Numbered from the stretch's first letter, positions 18,231 to 27,615 are shown. The stretch is 64,000 nt of DNA from Catalimonadaceae bacterium JC749 (GCA_021730635.1 JAJNNC010000015.1:1-64000); one strand, 5' to 3'. The notes: a model not told the origin generated them from the letters alone. Program-made: numbers and translations.

Positions 18231-18824
18231 TTACTCTTGGTAGGCAGGTTGGAATGTATGTCGGTGTTGGTACAACTCGTGGAGTTTCTTCATCCCTTTG
18301 CACTTCATGTTGCGGGCGACCTGCTCACTTTTATAGCCCATCACCTTGAAGATCTGCTTCATGGGCATTTCTTCGTAATAGTATAGCATCAATACTTTTC
18401 GATAGTTATCCTGCAACAGTTCCATCAATTCCAGCATTTGAACCTCCCGCTCATGTGGAAAGTGTTGGTGTGGATGGTAGGTTGTTTTTTCCAGTTTCTC
18501 GAAAAATTCCTTACCGCTAAGCTGAGCCCGGTTTCTGCGCTTCAGCTCATTGCACCAAAGATTGCGCATGATCGCATACAGCAAAGTCTTGATGCTACTG
18601 TGGCCCCTGAACTTTCCTTGCCGGACCAGCTCGATGAATACGACCAATGTTTCATGAAAATAGTCTTCCGCATCCTGGTGTGTCCCACTGTTGCGCCTGA
18701 TATATTTGTCCAGATTGGCAAAATGGGTATGGTACAGAAAACGGACGGCTCTTTCTATGGATTGGCCTTCTTGCAACGATGCGATTACCTGTGCGTCTGT
18801 TAACGACTGATTAATTGTCTTCAT
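18231..18824 (-). CDS. RNA polymerase sigma factor, ECF (sigma-70) family
   Basis: 197-residue sigma factor with regions 2 and 4 only. Region 2 includes NLDKYIRRNSGTHQDAEDYFHETLVVF (about residues 37-63) and the promoter-melting segment IKTLLYAIMRNLWCNELKRR. Region 4 (about 130-190) carries DNYRKVLMLYYYEEMPMKQI and GYKSEQVARNMKCKGMKKL, a helix-turn-helix for the -35-like element. No anti-sigma gene is adjacent; the next minus-strand gene encodes a secreted HExxH protein. In this phylum such factors often answer envelope signals, but the target regulon cannot be inferred here. The ATG at 18824 is the natural start. Confidence 0.92.
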   Translation of the reverse strand: MKTINQSLTDAQVIASLQEGQSIERAVRFLYHTHFANLDKYIRRNSGTHQDAEDYFHETLVVFIELVRQGKFRGHSSIKTLLYAIMRNLWCNELKRRNRAQLSGKEFFEKLEKTTYHPHQHFPHEREVQMLELMELLQDNYRKVLMLYYYEEMPMKQIFKVMGYKSEQVARNMKCKGMKKLHELYQHRHTFQPAYQE

Positions 18825-18966
18825 TTGGATTAATTATTATTATTTTTCAGAATTAATGATTGGGATTGGCTCAATGCCTGTGGACAACCCAGGGTGCCTA
18901 TGAACCCTACTTTGTCCAGACAGGCATAGCTTCCAATAGGTTTATGGCGTAGTAAATACCGGATGT

Positions 18967-19155
18967 TTAATGACAGTAGGCTCTTAGGTGTCTGTCAAAT
19001 AATTTGCGGAATTTACCCCGACTCAGAGGCGCAAAAGGAAACGTATTCCACTGACTAACACTCCGTTCATTCAAAGGTTGCGCTTCTGATTTGTCAGGGA
19101 TCCGTACAAATTCCCGGTCCACCAACAAAGTATCCAGATAATTTTCAGTAATCAT
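18967..19155 (-). CDS. Small protein downstream of the methyltransferase gene
   Basis: 62-residue frame from the ATG at 19155, or 71 residues from a TTG at 19182 that would overlap the preceding stop (TTGA). The sequence (VDREFVRIPDKSEAQPLNER, then FAPLSRGKFRKLFDRHLRAY) matches nothing I know. It has no signal peptide or membrane segment and a basic C terminus. The tight link to the methyltransferase gene suggests co-transcription, but it may not be a real protein. Confidence 0.4.
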   Translation of the reverse strand: MITENYLDTLLVDREFVRIPDKSEAQPLNERSVSQWNTFPFAPLSRGKFRKLFDRHLRAYCH

Positions 19156-19178
19156 GGTTTTGTTTATCAATGTTTGTG

Positions 19179-19973
19179 TCAAGATTTTTTATTTTGTGAT
19201 AGATCAGGTATGATCTTTGGCACTTTCTTCTGGTAAGCCCTGTACTCATCGCCAAAAGTTTTGACCAGGTCTTTTTCTTCAAAGTGAATCCCAATGAGTA
19301 TATAGAGGGTCATGCTGAAGGCAAACAATCCATGACCGATTGTCAGCAGAGGTGTTGCCCATAAGCCAATCATAATACCCACCATCATAGGGTGCCGAAC
19401 CAGTTTGTATAGCCAGGGTGTTTTAAAGGTCGGAGTTACGGGCCGATAAGTTTTGAATTGCTGGAAACCCTGTTTTAAGCCAAAGAGCTCGAAGTGATCA
19501 ATTAAAAAGGTGGACAGGAACAAAAGCCCCCAGCCCATAGCAAATAATCCATACATGATCCCTTTCCCAATTGGATTTTTAATAGACCAAACTATCTCAG
19601 TCATTGGCTGCCATTGCCACATTACAAAAGCAACTACTAGGGAAGACATCAGTACGAAAGTACTTCGCTCCATACTCTGAGGTAGATATTGCGTAATCCA
19701 AGCTTTGAAGGTAGGGCGTGCCATCACACTATGCTGAACACCAAATAAGGCAATCAGACCGATATTGATGCACAAGGCGCTCATAAGGGATGAGCTTGTT
19801 CCGGTATCCACTCCTTTAGGGACCAACAGATTTCCCATAAAGCCAATCAGGTAGAGAATGACGCCAAAGAAAAATAAGTAGCAAAGGACTCCATACATGA
19901 AAATGAATACTTTACTAATTAAAGAGGGTTTCTCCACCACTGCCGTAGATAAAGAATGCATACTTTGTTTCAT
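19179..19973 (-). CDS. mddA: Probable methanethiol S-methyltransferase, NnrU/ICMT-like membrane enzyme
   Basis: 264-residue membrane protein with five or six predicted helices. Family-typical segments are FGVQHSVMARPTFKAW (about residues 78-93), ERSTFVLMSSLVVAF, FLIDHFELFGLKQ, VRHPMMVGIMIGLWATP (about 190-206) and the C-terminal HFEEKDLVKTFGDEYRAYQKKVP. The RHP and EExxL-GxxYxxY pattern is the S-adenosylmethionine site of isoprenylcysteine-methyltransferase-like enzymes. The conserved GVQHSxMARP and DHFxLFGL motifs point to the MddA branch, which methylates methanethiol to dimethyl sulfide. The specific substrate is inferred from these motifs, not shown; a generic NnrU-like role is the alternative. 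Start at the ATG 19973, with another Met five codons in. Confidence 0.75.
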   Translation of the reverse strand: MKQSMHSLSTAVVEKPSLISKVFIFMYGVLCYLFFFGVILYLIGFMGNLLVPKGVDTGTSSSLMSALCINIGLIALFGVQHSVMARPTFKAWITQYLPQSMERSTFVLMSSLVVAFVMWQWQPMTEIVWSIKNPIGKGIMYGLFAMGWGLLFLSTFLIDHFELFGLKQGFQQFKTYRPVTPTFKTPWLYKLVRHPMMVGIMIGLWATPLLTIGHGLFAFSMTLYILIGIHFEEKDLVKTFGDEYRAYQKKVPKIIPDLSQNKKS

Positions 19974-20156
19974 TTTTCATAAAGTTTTAAGCGTGTTTGA
20001 AAGAATGAATTCGTAATTTTGTGATTCATTGACAATACAAAGATGGCAGGTTTCACAAAGGAAAGATTTCATTGACGGATCAAAGAATTGATCATTTGTC
20101 AGGCATTCTGATGCAGAATCGAGCCAGGGCGAGGGTAAAATCGCGCTTTTTTAAGA

Positions 20157-20187
20157 GGTGTTACATATATTTTACCTGGTGTTACAT
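20157..20187 (+). promoter_or_regulatory. Direct repeats upstream of the hybrid regulator gene
   Basis: GGTGTTACAT occurs twice, at 20157-20166 and 20178-20187, with a 21-base period, two helical turns on one DNA face. AraC-type proteins commonly bind such direct repeats, so this may be an autoregulatory site. A perfect inverted repeat GATCAA-N4-TTGATC lies at 20078-20093 and ATTCTG-N3-CAGAAT at 20105-20119. Confidence 0.45.
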
Positions 20188-20265
20188 GGTTAACATTTTG
20201 ATGAGCAAGGTTATTTATTCCATGGTGTTGCCGAATTGGCACAATCATCTAATCCGTACTTTGTC

Positions 20266-23200
20266 ATGAACCGCCACAGTGCTTTTCTGCTCCTGGGTTT
20301 TCTTTTGACATGTGCCAACGTCTTTCAAATGTTTGCCCAGGTAAAGGAGCCGGAATTCACCGGGGAAATCAGACATGGTTTGCCCATGACCCGCAATTTT
20401 TCACCTAAAGAATATGGCGCACATCATCAGAACTGGGCCATTGTCCAGGGGCCGGATGGCAGCATGTTTTTCGGTAACGGAAACGGCGTTTTGATTTATG
20501 ATAATGAGCATTGGACCCTGCTTCCTCTGCCTAATTATGATCATGTGCGCTCCCTGTCTCTTGCTCCGGATAGCACCCTCTATGTGGGTGGAAACGGTGA
20601 ATTAGGCTATCTGCAAAAAAACGCCTTCGGCCAGTATGAATACCATTCCCTGAAAGGGCAACTTCCTGAGGAAGAAAAAGATTTTACTAGGGTCTGGACT
20701 ACTATCGCCCTGAGCGACCAGGTATTCTTTCAGACCTATGAGCGACTGTTTATTTGGGATGGTACAAAGTTCAGCGTTCACAAATATGAACAACGGTTGC
20801 ATCGCATTTTCTGGGTGAATGATCAATTGTATGGCTCCCTGGATTCTGTGGGCTTGGTGCGATGGCAACAGGATGCTTTTGAAGAAATACCTTTTGGCCA
20901 TAGGTTTGCTCATTATACAATCAATGTGCTATTACCTTTCGAAGAGGATATACTGTTGGCGGGTAGCCGGGAAGGTGAATTATTTTTATATCATTCGGAG
21001 GGGGTACAACCCTTTATCACGGAGGCAGACAAATATCTCAAGCAAAGTGGCATTTACAAGGGTTGTTACCTCAGTGAAGATGAAATAGCTCTGGCTTATT
21101 ACGGACTGATCGTTATCAACAAAAAAGGCAAGTTAATCCATCAGTTTGATGCCGATAATAATTTGCAAAGTAACAATATCAAGAATGTTTTCTCCGATCA
21201 GCACGGTGATTTGTGGTTGGGCCTGCAGGTAGGTATATCCAAAATCAGTTTTGGTTCTTCTGTCAATCTGATCAATGCACAACAGGGCATCAAAGGTACA
21301 GTACATGCTATTAGCCAATACAACGATCAGTTAATGGCTGTGACCTCAGACGGGTTGTACATAGAGGATGACACCAATTCTTTGCAACACTCCTTCAGGC
21401 ACGTGGGGCTTCAAAGCGGAGATCAGGTACTATCCATCCATACCCAGCAGGAGCCGATTTTATTGGGGACAAATCTGGGGTTATACAGTTGGAAAAACGG
21501 CACCATAGAATCCTTGAATCATTATGGAAGCTGCTACTATATTACGTCCTCCAGATTTTCTGATAAGGTCTGGGCCATTTCGGACAATGGTATGGTACGC
21601 TTATCGTATCAGCAGGGAAAATGGGTTGAAGCAGACAAATTGTTGGGATTGACCGGAGCGATCAGGAGTCTTGCGGAACTGAAACCCAATGAAATCTGGC
21701 TGGGTAGCAGAGCCAATGGGGTGTATCGGGTGAGGCTTCCCATGCTGGGTGATTCCTTGCTGGATTTTTCAAGGCATCAGGTCAGCCAGTTTGGAATGGC
21801 CCAGGGGCTTCCGCCAGGCGATATAGTACCATATATCATTGGCGATAGCCTTTACATCTGGCACCAAAGAACCCGTACGGTCTATGGGTGGGAAGAGAAG
21901 CGTGAAACCTTCTTACCAAAAACCCATTTTGGTGCTCTCTTTGGCATCTCGCAAAAAAAAGTAATCCCCTGGACGTCTGAAAATCCATCCGGCGAAGTGT
22001 GGTTAAAGTTACAGGACTATCAGACCGGTATTGTTCAGGCTGCCAAAACTTCCCGAGATTCTCAGGGATCTTTTCAGGTGGAGACGTATCCTATCTCTGT
22101 AGATCTTTCCGCTTTTGAAGATTATATCTACCCCTTGGAAAATGAGGTCTGGTACGGCGGGCAGGATGGTATCCTTTATCACAACTTACAGAAACGGGAG
22201 AAAGAAAAAATATTACCGCCAGCACGGATCACGGCGGTACAATACAATCAACAGCCCCTGAGTAGTGTACAACCTCAACTGACCGTGGATTTTCAAAAAA
22301 ATGCGGTATTGCGCTTTGATTTTAGTGCGCCATATTACCCGGTCAACGGCAAAGTGAAATACCAGTATCGGTTGAGTGGTTTTGATGAGAAATGGTCAGC
22401 CTGGCAGAATGAACCTTATAAAGACTATACCAATGTATGGGAAGGCAATTATCAGTTTATGGTGAAAGCACTGCATCCGATGGGCGTGATCTCTACCGTC
22501 ACTACGCTTCCAATCCGGATTTCACCGCCCTGGTACCGTGACAACTGGATGTATCTGCTTTATTTTGTGCTGTTAAGCAGTCTGGTATTCGCCTATGTTC
22601 GGTTCCGGTCCATACAGCTCCGTAAAAAAAACAGACAGTTGGAAGCTGTGGTAGAAGAGAGAACCAAAGAAGTAAGAGCTCAAACCGAACAATTGAAGCA
22701 GCAGGCAGCCCAATTGAAGGAAATTGATGAATTTAAGTCTCGTTTTTTTGCCAATATCTCGCATGAGTTTCGCACCCCACTCACCTTAATTACTGGACCG
22801 GTACAAACGCTCCTCTTTCAGGCTAGTGAGCCCAAGGTCAGACAACAACTGCATTTGATAGAACGCAATACGAAGCATCTGTTAAAATTGGTCAATCAGT
22901 TGCTGGATCTGTCTAAAATAGAAGCCCATCAGCTCCGCCTGAAAGTTTCTTTAGGCAATGTGGTGGAAACCATCCGTGTGATTACCATGGAATTCGAATC
23001 GGCCATTATCACTAAAGGGTTACAATTACGTTTTCAGGCGGAGCATGACCCCTTGTGGCTTTATTATGAGCCCGATAAAATGGAGAAAATAATCGGTAAT
23101 CTGGTGGCGAACGCCCTGAAGTTTACCAGTCAGGGAGAGATAGCGGTGACCGTAAAAAAAATTGTGCATCAGGAAAAAGACTATGTGGAGATCACTGTAG

Positions 23201-24315
23201 CGGATACAGGCATAGGCATTGCCCCTGAACAGTTATCGCATGTCTTTGACCGTTTCTTTCAGGCCGACACCTCAACAGTCCGACAATATGAAGGAACCGG
23301 GATTGGTCTTTCCCTGGCCAAGGAATTAGTATTGTTGCATGGAGGAGAAATTTCTGTAGAAAGTGAGCTGTCACGCGGGTCTGTTTTCCAGGTAAGGCTG
23401 CCGATGGGCAAAGAGCATTTTCAGGAAGAAGATATTGTATTGATGGCTCCTGTGGAGTCAGTGTCTACGGTAGAAGGAGAGGCCCAGGAACGCATTGATT
23501 ATCAACTCCTGGCTGAAGGATCTGAGACAGAAGAGAAACCTATTGTGTTGATTGTAGAAGATAATGCCGATGTTCGCTATTACCTGCAAACCCAGTTGCA
23601 GGAAAAGTATAAAGTAGAAGAAGCCGACAATGGCAAATCAGGGGTTGAAAAGGCAATAGACGTCATACCGGACCTCATCCTCAGTGATGTGATGATGCCT
23701 CTGATGGATGGGTATCAGCTTTGTGAACAACTCAAACAAGACGAACGGACCAATCATATTCCCATCATCTTGCTGACGGCCAGAAGTACGATGGAGAATA
23801 AGTTGCAGGGGTTGAAAACCGGAGCCGATGATTATCTGGTCAAACCTTTTACCCCGGCAGAGTTGCTTCTCAAAGTACAGAATCTGATCATGACAAGGCA
23901 GGTTATGCGTGAAAAATTCAGCCAGGCTTTTATCATCAGGCCCTCGGAGGTCATGGTTCCATCTCAGCAGCAGGGATTTTTAGAGCGACTGAAACACATC
24001 ATTGAACAACACATGGAAGAGGAAACCTTCGGGGTGGAAGAACTTTGCCGCGAGATAGGCATGAGCCGCACACAGCTCAACAGAAAGTTAAAAGCCCTCA
24101 TGAAGCAGTCGCCCAGCGAACTGATCAAATCTTTTCGTCTGCAGAGAGCCGCAGAGTTGATCCGAAAAGACGCAGGGAACATGGCGGAGATCGCCTACCA
24201 GGTAGGCTTTAACAGCCAGTCTTATTTTACCCGCGCCTTTCAGGAAGTCTTTCATTGTACTCCTTTGGAATACAAACGTAAAATAGCCGGTGGAGAAGAA
24301 CTGAATCTACCTTAA
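20266..24315 (+). CDS. Hybrid two-component system regulator (HTCS): sensor kinase, receiver and AraC output
   Basis: About 1349 residues. After a signal peptide ending near QMFAQ there is a periplasmic sensor made of beta-propeller repeats (for example GDLWLGLQVGISK and EIWLGSRANGVYRV) and a Y_Y_Y domain (YQYRLSGFDEKWSAW). One membrane helix follows (about residues 760-780), then a coiled coil. HisKA has FFANISHEFRTPLTL with the phosphorylated His near 833. HATPase_c has NALKFTSQGE, ADTGIGI and GTGIGLSLA. A receiver domain has LIVEDNAD and SDVMMP (Asp near 1143). The C-terminal AraC helix-turn-helix includes GVEELCREIGMSRTQLNRKL and IAYQVGFNSQSYFTRAFQ. This is a single-protein membrane-to-DNA switch that typically controls polysaccharide loci, but no SusCD genes are adjacent. 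The ATG at 20266 gives a proper signal peptide; the frame is open ten codons further upstream. Confidence 0.95.
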   Translation: MNRHSAFLLLGFLLTCANVFQMFAQVKEPEFTGEIRHGLPMTRNFSPKEYGAHHQNWAIVQGPDGSMFFGNGNGVLIYDNEHWTLLPLPNYDHVRSLSLAPDSTLYVGGNGELGYLQKNAFGQYEYHSLKGQLPEEEKDFTRVWTTIALSDQVFFQTYERLFIWDGTKFSVHKYEQRLHRIFWVNDQLYGSLDSVGLVRWQQDAFEEIPFGHRFAHYTINVLLPFEEDILLAGSREGELFLYHSEGVQPFITEADKYLKQSGIYKGCYLSEDEIALAYYGLIVINKKGKLIHQFDADNNLQSNNIKNVFSDQHGDLWLGLQVGISKISFGSSVNLINAQQGIKGTVHAISQYNDQLMAVTSDGLYIEDDTNSLQHSFRHVGLQSGDQVLSIHTQQEPILLGTNLGLYSWKNGTIESLNHYGSCYYITSSRFSDKVWAISDNGMVRLSYQQGKWVEADKLLGLTGAIRSLAELKPNEIWLGSRANGVYRVRLPMLGDSLLDFSRHQVSQFGMAQGLPPGDIVPYIIGDSLYIWHQRTRTVYGWEEKRETFLPKTHFGALFGISQKKVIPWTSENPSGEVWLKLQDYQTGIVQAAKTSRDSQGSFQVETYPISVDLSAFEDYIYPLENEVWYGGQDGILYHNLQKREKEKILPPARITAVQYNQQPLSSVQPQLTVDFQKNAVLRFDFSAPYYPVNGKVKYQYRLSGFDEKWSAWQNEPYKDYTNVWEGNYQFMVKALHPMGVISTVTTLPIRISPPWYRDNWMYLLYFVLLSSLVFAYVRFRSIQLRKKNRQLEAVVEERTKEVRAQTEQLKQQAAQLKEIDEFKSRFFANISHEFRTPLTLITGPVQTLLFQASEPKVRQQLHLIERNTKHLLKLVNQLLDLSKIEAHQLRLKVSLGNVVETIRVITMEFESAIITKGLQLRFQAEHDPLWLYYEPDKMEKIIGNLVANALKFTSQGEIAVTVKKIVHQEKDYVEITVADTGIGIAPEQLSHVFDRFFQADTSTVRQYEGTGIGLSLAKELVLLHGGEISVESELSRGSVFQVRLPMGKEHFQEEDIVLMAPVESVSTVEGEAQERIDYQLLAEGSETEEKPIVLIVEDNADVRYYLQTQLQEKYKVEEADNGKSGVEKAIDVIPDLILSDVMMPLMDGYQLCEQLKQDERTNHIPIILLTARSTMENKLQGLKTGADDYLVKPFTPAELLLKVQNLIMTRQVMREKFSQAFIIRPSEVMVPSQQQGFLERLKHIIEQHMEEETFGVEELCREIGMSRTQLNRKLKALMKQSPSELIKSFRLQRAAELIRKDAGNMAEIAYQVGFNSQSYFTRAFQEVFHCTPLEYKRKIAGGEELNLP

Positions 24316-24351
24316 ATGCAAATCCTTAGATTTTTCTATTTGGGCGACCCT

Positions 24352-25041
24352 TCAAGCGTTTTCTCCCAATACTTCCTTGAAGAGGTTTCCCAGTTCTTCC
24401 ATATGATCGACTGTCGTAAATGCGCCAGCTTCTTTTACTACCTTATCATGCCCTTCTGGAATATGACTGGCTGCCAAAAATCCTATCACCTTCATTCCCG
24501 CTCGATGGGCAGCGGTCACCCCACTCTGGCTATCTTCCACGACCAGGCAGCGGGCTGGGTCAACGCCTAACTGGCTGGCGGCATAGAGGTAAACATCCGG
24601 CGCTGGTTTGGGTTTTTTTACCATTTCGGCGGCAAACACCCTGTCGCCGAAATATTCGGAAAGACCGGCCACTTTCAGCGATGATAGCACCCTGACCAGA
24701 CGGCTGTTCGATACCACGGCTTTGGTTACCGGGATGGAGCCGATAGTTTTTTTTACACCCTTGATAGGTTGTAATTCGTGGTCAAGGGCATGTTCTATTT
24801 CTAGCCGCAATCTGGACAAAAAATCATCCGGTACTTTGAGGTTATAATCCTGTTTGATGATAGAAAGTATGTCCTCTTCTACTTTACCGGCGAATCTGTG
24901 ACTATAGGTTTTAATATCCATATGAAACCCATAAGGTTTCAGGAGGCGCAGCGATACCTGAGAGGCAATGATTTCACTATCTACCAGTACGCCATCACAA
25001 TCAAAGATGACACATTCAATGGGTTGATTCAGATTTTTCAA
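24352..25041 (-). CDS. HAD-superfamily phosphatase, beta-phosphoglucomutase-like
   Basis: 229-residue cytoplasmic hydrolase. Motif I is FDCDGVLVDSE with the nucleophile Asp14 and general acid Asp16. Motif II is AVVSNSR near residues 112-118. Motif III is the Lys in KKPKPAPDVY, and motif IV is CLVVEDSQSGVTAA. The helical cap lies between motifs I and II, as in the beta-PGM or GS1 subgroup. Probable substrates are sugar phosphates, though this cannot be fixed. The only start ahead of motif I is a TTG at 25041; an in-frame stop lies just upstream, so TTG initiation is needed for an intact first strand. It is convergent with the HTCS gene, 36 bases apart. Confidence 0.88.
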   Translation of the reverse strand: MKNLNQPIECVIFDCDGVLVDSEIIASQVSLRLLKPYGFHMDIKTYSHRFAGKVEEDILSIIKQDYNLKVPDDFLSRLRLEIEHALDHELQPIKGVKKTIGSIPVTKAVVSNSRLVRVLSSLKVAGLSEYFGDRVFAAEMVKKPKPAPDVYLYAASQLGVDPARCLVVEDSQSGVTAAHRAGMKVIGFLAASHIPEGHDKVVKEAGAFTTVDHMEELGNLFKEVLGENA

Positions 25042-25431
25042 AACTCAATTTTTCTTTAGTCGTGTACATTTCAAACCCTCACTGCCGGTTTCGGTTCTTA
25101 AAAAAAAAGTGGATGACCGGCAGGGCTTGCAAAAATAAGGGTTTGAATCAAATATTTTACGATCAATTAGATTTTGGTTAAGAGCATGTTTACATTTTGT
25201 TTTTGGCAGTTCGCTGCTGCGATAGTGAAAAAGTTCTGTTTTTGGTTCTGGCGACACTTGGTTTTTGTACAATAGCTGGAGCTATTTTCGAAAAAATAGG
25301 GGAAGCCAGGTCTTGTAACCGGGCTTTTGCAGCCCAAAGGATAAAGTTTAAACATACTCTAACAGGAAAAGAAGAACGCAAGTCAATGACCTGCATTCTC
25401 TTTAATTATAGAGCAAAGCTTGTCCTGTATT
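25042..25431. repeat. 390-bp intergenic region rich in short palindromes; possible dispersed repeat
   Basis: No gene is supported. AATAGCT-N2-AGCTATT (25271-25286) is a perfect inverted repeat. It is followed at once by the near-palindrome around TTTTCGAAAA (25284-25300), then GGGCT-N5-AGCCC (25321-25335). Open frames on both strands here are low-complexity shadows. Dense hairpins without coding sense suggest a repeated intergenic element. Confidence 0.35.
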
Positions 25432-25908
25432 TTATGCTTTCATCAGTTCTCTGGACAGATACCCACTATAATCAGGATATTGCCGGTTGTAGGGTTGATT
25501 TATCAAGCTGGAAGAAATGATAAAATCAGCCGAAGTTCTGTTGCAGGCGATAGGAATATTCCATAACACCGCGATACGCAACAAGGCTTTTACATCCGGA
25601 TCATGCGGGTGCTGCTCCAAAGGGTCCCAGAAAAAAATCAGGAAATCGACAACGCCTTCCGCAATTTTAGATCCTATTTGCTGGTCGCCTCCCAAAGGGC
25701 CACTCAGCAGCTTAACCACCGGGATGGACAAGGCTTGTTCCAATAGTTTTCCGGTGGTGCCGGTCGCAAAGATCTGATGGGGTTGTAGAATAGCTTTATT
25801 GTATTCTGCCCATTCTATGAGATCTTTTTTCTTATTATCGTGAGCCACCAAGGCAATATTTTTCCTTACCTGTAGTGGCTGATACGTATGCATATCTTCT
25901 TTTGTCAT
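25432..25908 (-). CDS. mgsA: Methylglyoxal synthase
   Basis: 158-residue enzyme that turns dihydroxyacetone phosphate into methylglyoxal and phosphate, bypassing lower glycolysis. The alignment to the well-known enterobacterial enzyme is clear: IALVAHDNKK, ATGTTGKLLE (phosphate-binding loop, about residues 48-57), LLSGPLGGDQQIG with the catalytic Asp near residue 75, FLIFFWDPLEQHPHDPDVKALLR and ACNRTSADFIISS. All active-site segments are present and the length matches the family. Cytoplasmic, probably hexameric, and usually inhibited by phosphate. A Met at codon 6 (25893) could also be the start. The next gene upstream lies 118 bases away on the same strand. Confidence 0.97.
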   Translation of the reverse strand: MTKEDMHTYQPLQVRKNIALVAHDNKKKDLIEWAEYNKAILQPHQIFATGTTGKLLEQALSIPVVKLLSGPLGGDQQIGSKIAEGVVDFLIFFWDPLEQHPHDPDVKALLRIAVLWNIPIACNRTSADFIISSSLINQPYNRQYPDYSGYLSRELMKA

Positions 25909-26026
25909 ACTGCTTGCTTGTTTGCTAAAATGATTGTTAAACGGTCTTTTATCCTAAAGCCTGATTTCGCTGGATTGCCTGCTGTGAATTGGCCAGGTAT
26001 CTGACTAACTTTGGCTCAAAGGCTTT

Positions 26027-27583
26027 TTACCCAAAAAGGGATTTGGTAAAATTGATCTTAATTTTCAACTGGAAATTTTCTATAATCCTGCAGATGGCTT
26101 TAAGGGTGGCCTGTTCAATGATGGTGAGCGATTTAGGATCCAGATAGTTGTCCGGATCAGTACCTTCGGATATAATCTGACGGGCCTGTTTTTTCAGGCG
26201 AATGTCCATCAGAAAGCAATAGGCCTGCCTTAATTCCTGGTATTCTTTCTCTGAAAAAACACCTTTGTTTTTAAGGGCTTCCATCCGTTCTACTGTGTGG
26301 GTTAGAAAGATGCGTTGCTGTAGGGCATAAACCCTCACGAGGTCCACAATAGGAGTCATGGTTTTTTTAAGGTTAAACACCTGTTGTGAACCCTTGGAAA
26401 AGGTCCGGAAATTGTTGAAAAACGTTAAAGGTGGTTCATATTGCAAGGCATTGTTGGCCATATAGTACAGGAACCTGTCTAAAGGCGCCTGAAGCAACTG
26501 ATCCTGAAAGTGTTTGAGTTCTTCTATCAGGAAAGTATCCCCATAAATAAAACGGCCATCAAAGAAAGCAGCAAAATGCATGACCGTTTCCGGACTGATC
26601 GTCTGTAACCATCTCTCGTAGTTACGCTTCCAGTGTGACAGTGAGTGTGTCCACTCAGGATTTTTAGCCATAAAACCCCCGGTACAATAGTCAAAACCAA
26701 CCTCATGCAGTCTGTCTGAGACTAGGGTAGCCAGTCTGGGAAAATAAACCCTGACGTCTTCACGCTGTTCAGGGGCTGTATCCTCATAAATAATAGCATT
26801 GTCCTGATCGGTTTTCAGGGTCTGCTCTCTACGTCCTTCGCTGCCCAATGCCATAAAGGTAAAACGTGCAGGAGGCGTACCCAATTCTTCTATGACACCT
26901 TCTATAATTTTTTGTGTGATGGTATCGGACACAGTAGTAATTGCCTGGTTCACAAATTCTGCGGGTACCCCTGTGCTGAATAAATGCATCACCACTTCCG
27001 GTACCTGTTCCCACAGTTGTTTCAGCTGCTCTACGTGGGTAGCCTGCCTCACCGCACTCATGAAAGCAAAAGTGGAATGGGACTGCTCGCTGAGCAACTG
27101 AGGTTGGCTCAGAACGCCCAGATACTTCCCTTGTTCTTTCACCAGTAAGTACTGGGTGCCGGTTTGAAACATCAGCAGCATAGCCTCCATGACGAACGTC
27201 TGGCTGTCAACGGTGACTAAAGCCGTTTCCATCACCTGGCACACCGGTTGATGGACATCTGCCTTTTGGGCTACCACAGAATCTCTGAGGATGCTATCGG
27301 TAACATAACCCACCATATGTTGCTGATCGTTTTGCACAAACAGACAACTGATGTTCTGTTGTGACATGATCCCTGCCGCCTCATAAATGGGCGTCTGAAG
27401 ATCACATGCCCGTATATGCTGGGAGATAAGCTGTCCCACTCTCCTTTGATACAAATCCGGAGAGGTGCTGGTCCAAACTTTACTTTGTGGTAATCCTATG
27501 TTTTCCAGTAGCTTAACTGCTGGATCTTCAGGTAAGGCCTCGGCTACCGCCAGGGTCCTATCCCATTGTCTGTTAAGATTCAT
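26027..27583 (-). CDS. CBS-domain protein with DUF294 nucleotidyltransferase-like domain
   Basis: About 518 residues. Two CBS motifs at about 60-180 (TPIYEAAGIMSQQNISCLFV and TVDSQTFVMEAMLLMFQTG) should bind an adenosine nucleotide. A DUF294 nucleotidyltransferase-like domain follows (about 210-350) with FMALGSEGRREQTLKTDQD; the GSEGRxEQ and DQD motifs are the metal-binding core. The C-terminal DUF294_C domain contains QLRFFNNF-like helices and LKKTMTPIVDLVRVYAL. Members resemble the GlnD uridylyltransferase fold, but their substrate is unknown. The usual cyclic-nucleotide-binding domain is absent. The ATG at 27583 is preferred; an upstream TTG at 27598 would add five residues. Cytoplasmic signalling role inferred. 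Confidence 0.85.
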   Translation of the reverse strand: MNLNRQWDRTLAVAEALPEDPAVKLLENIGLPQSKVWTSTSPDLYQRRVGQLISQHIRACDLQTPIYEAAGIMSQQNISCLFVQNDQQHMVGYVTDSILRDSVVAQKADVHQPVCQVMETALVTVDSQTFVMEAMLLMFQTGTQYLLVKEQGKYLGVLSQPQLLSEQSHSTFAFMSAVRQATHVEQLKQLWEQVPEVVMHLFSTGVPAEFVNQAITTVSDTITQKIIEGVIEELGTPPARFTFMALGSEGRREQTLKTDQDNAIIYEDTAPEQREDVRVYFPRLATLVSDRLHEVGFDYCTGGFMAKNPEWTHSLSHWKRNYERWLQTISPETVMHFAAFFDGRFIYGDTFLIEELKHFQDQLLQAPLDRFLYYMANNALQYEPPLTFFNNFRTFSKGSQQVFNLKKTMTPIVDLVRVYALQQRIFLTHTVERMEALKNKGVFSEKEYQELRQAYCFLMDIRLKKQARQIISEGTDPDNYLDPKSLTIIEQATLKAICRIIENFQLKIKINFTKSLFG

Positions 27584-27615
27584 GGTCTTGACAATCAAAT
27601 CTTGAAAGTAAGGAG

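Noticed and set aside
25045-25355. Overlapping minus-strand small ORFs
   Set aside because: Several frames are open at once in the palindromic block; text rich in K, N, Q and C without family features. Best explained as repeat-derived shadow.
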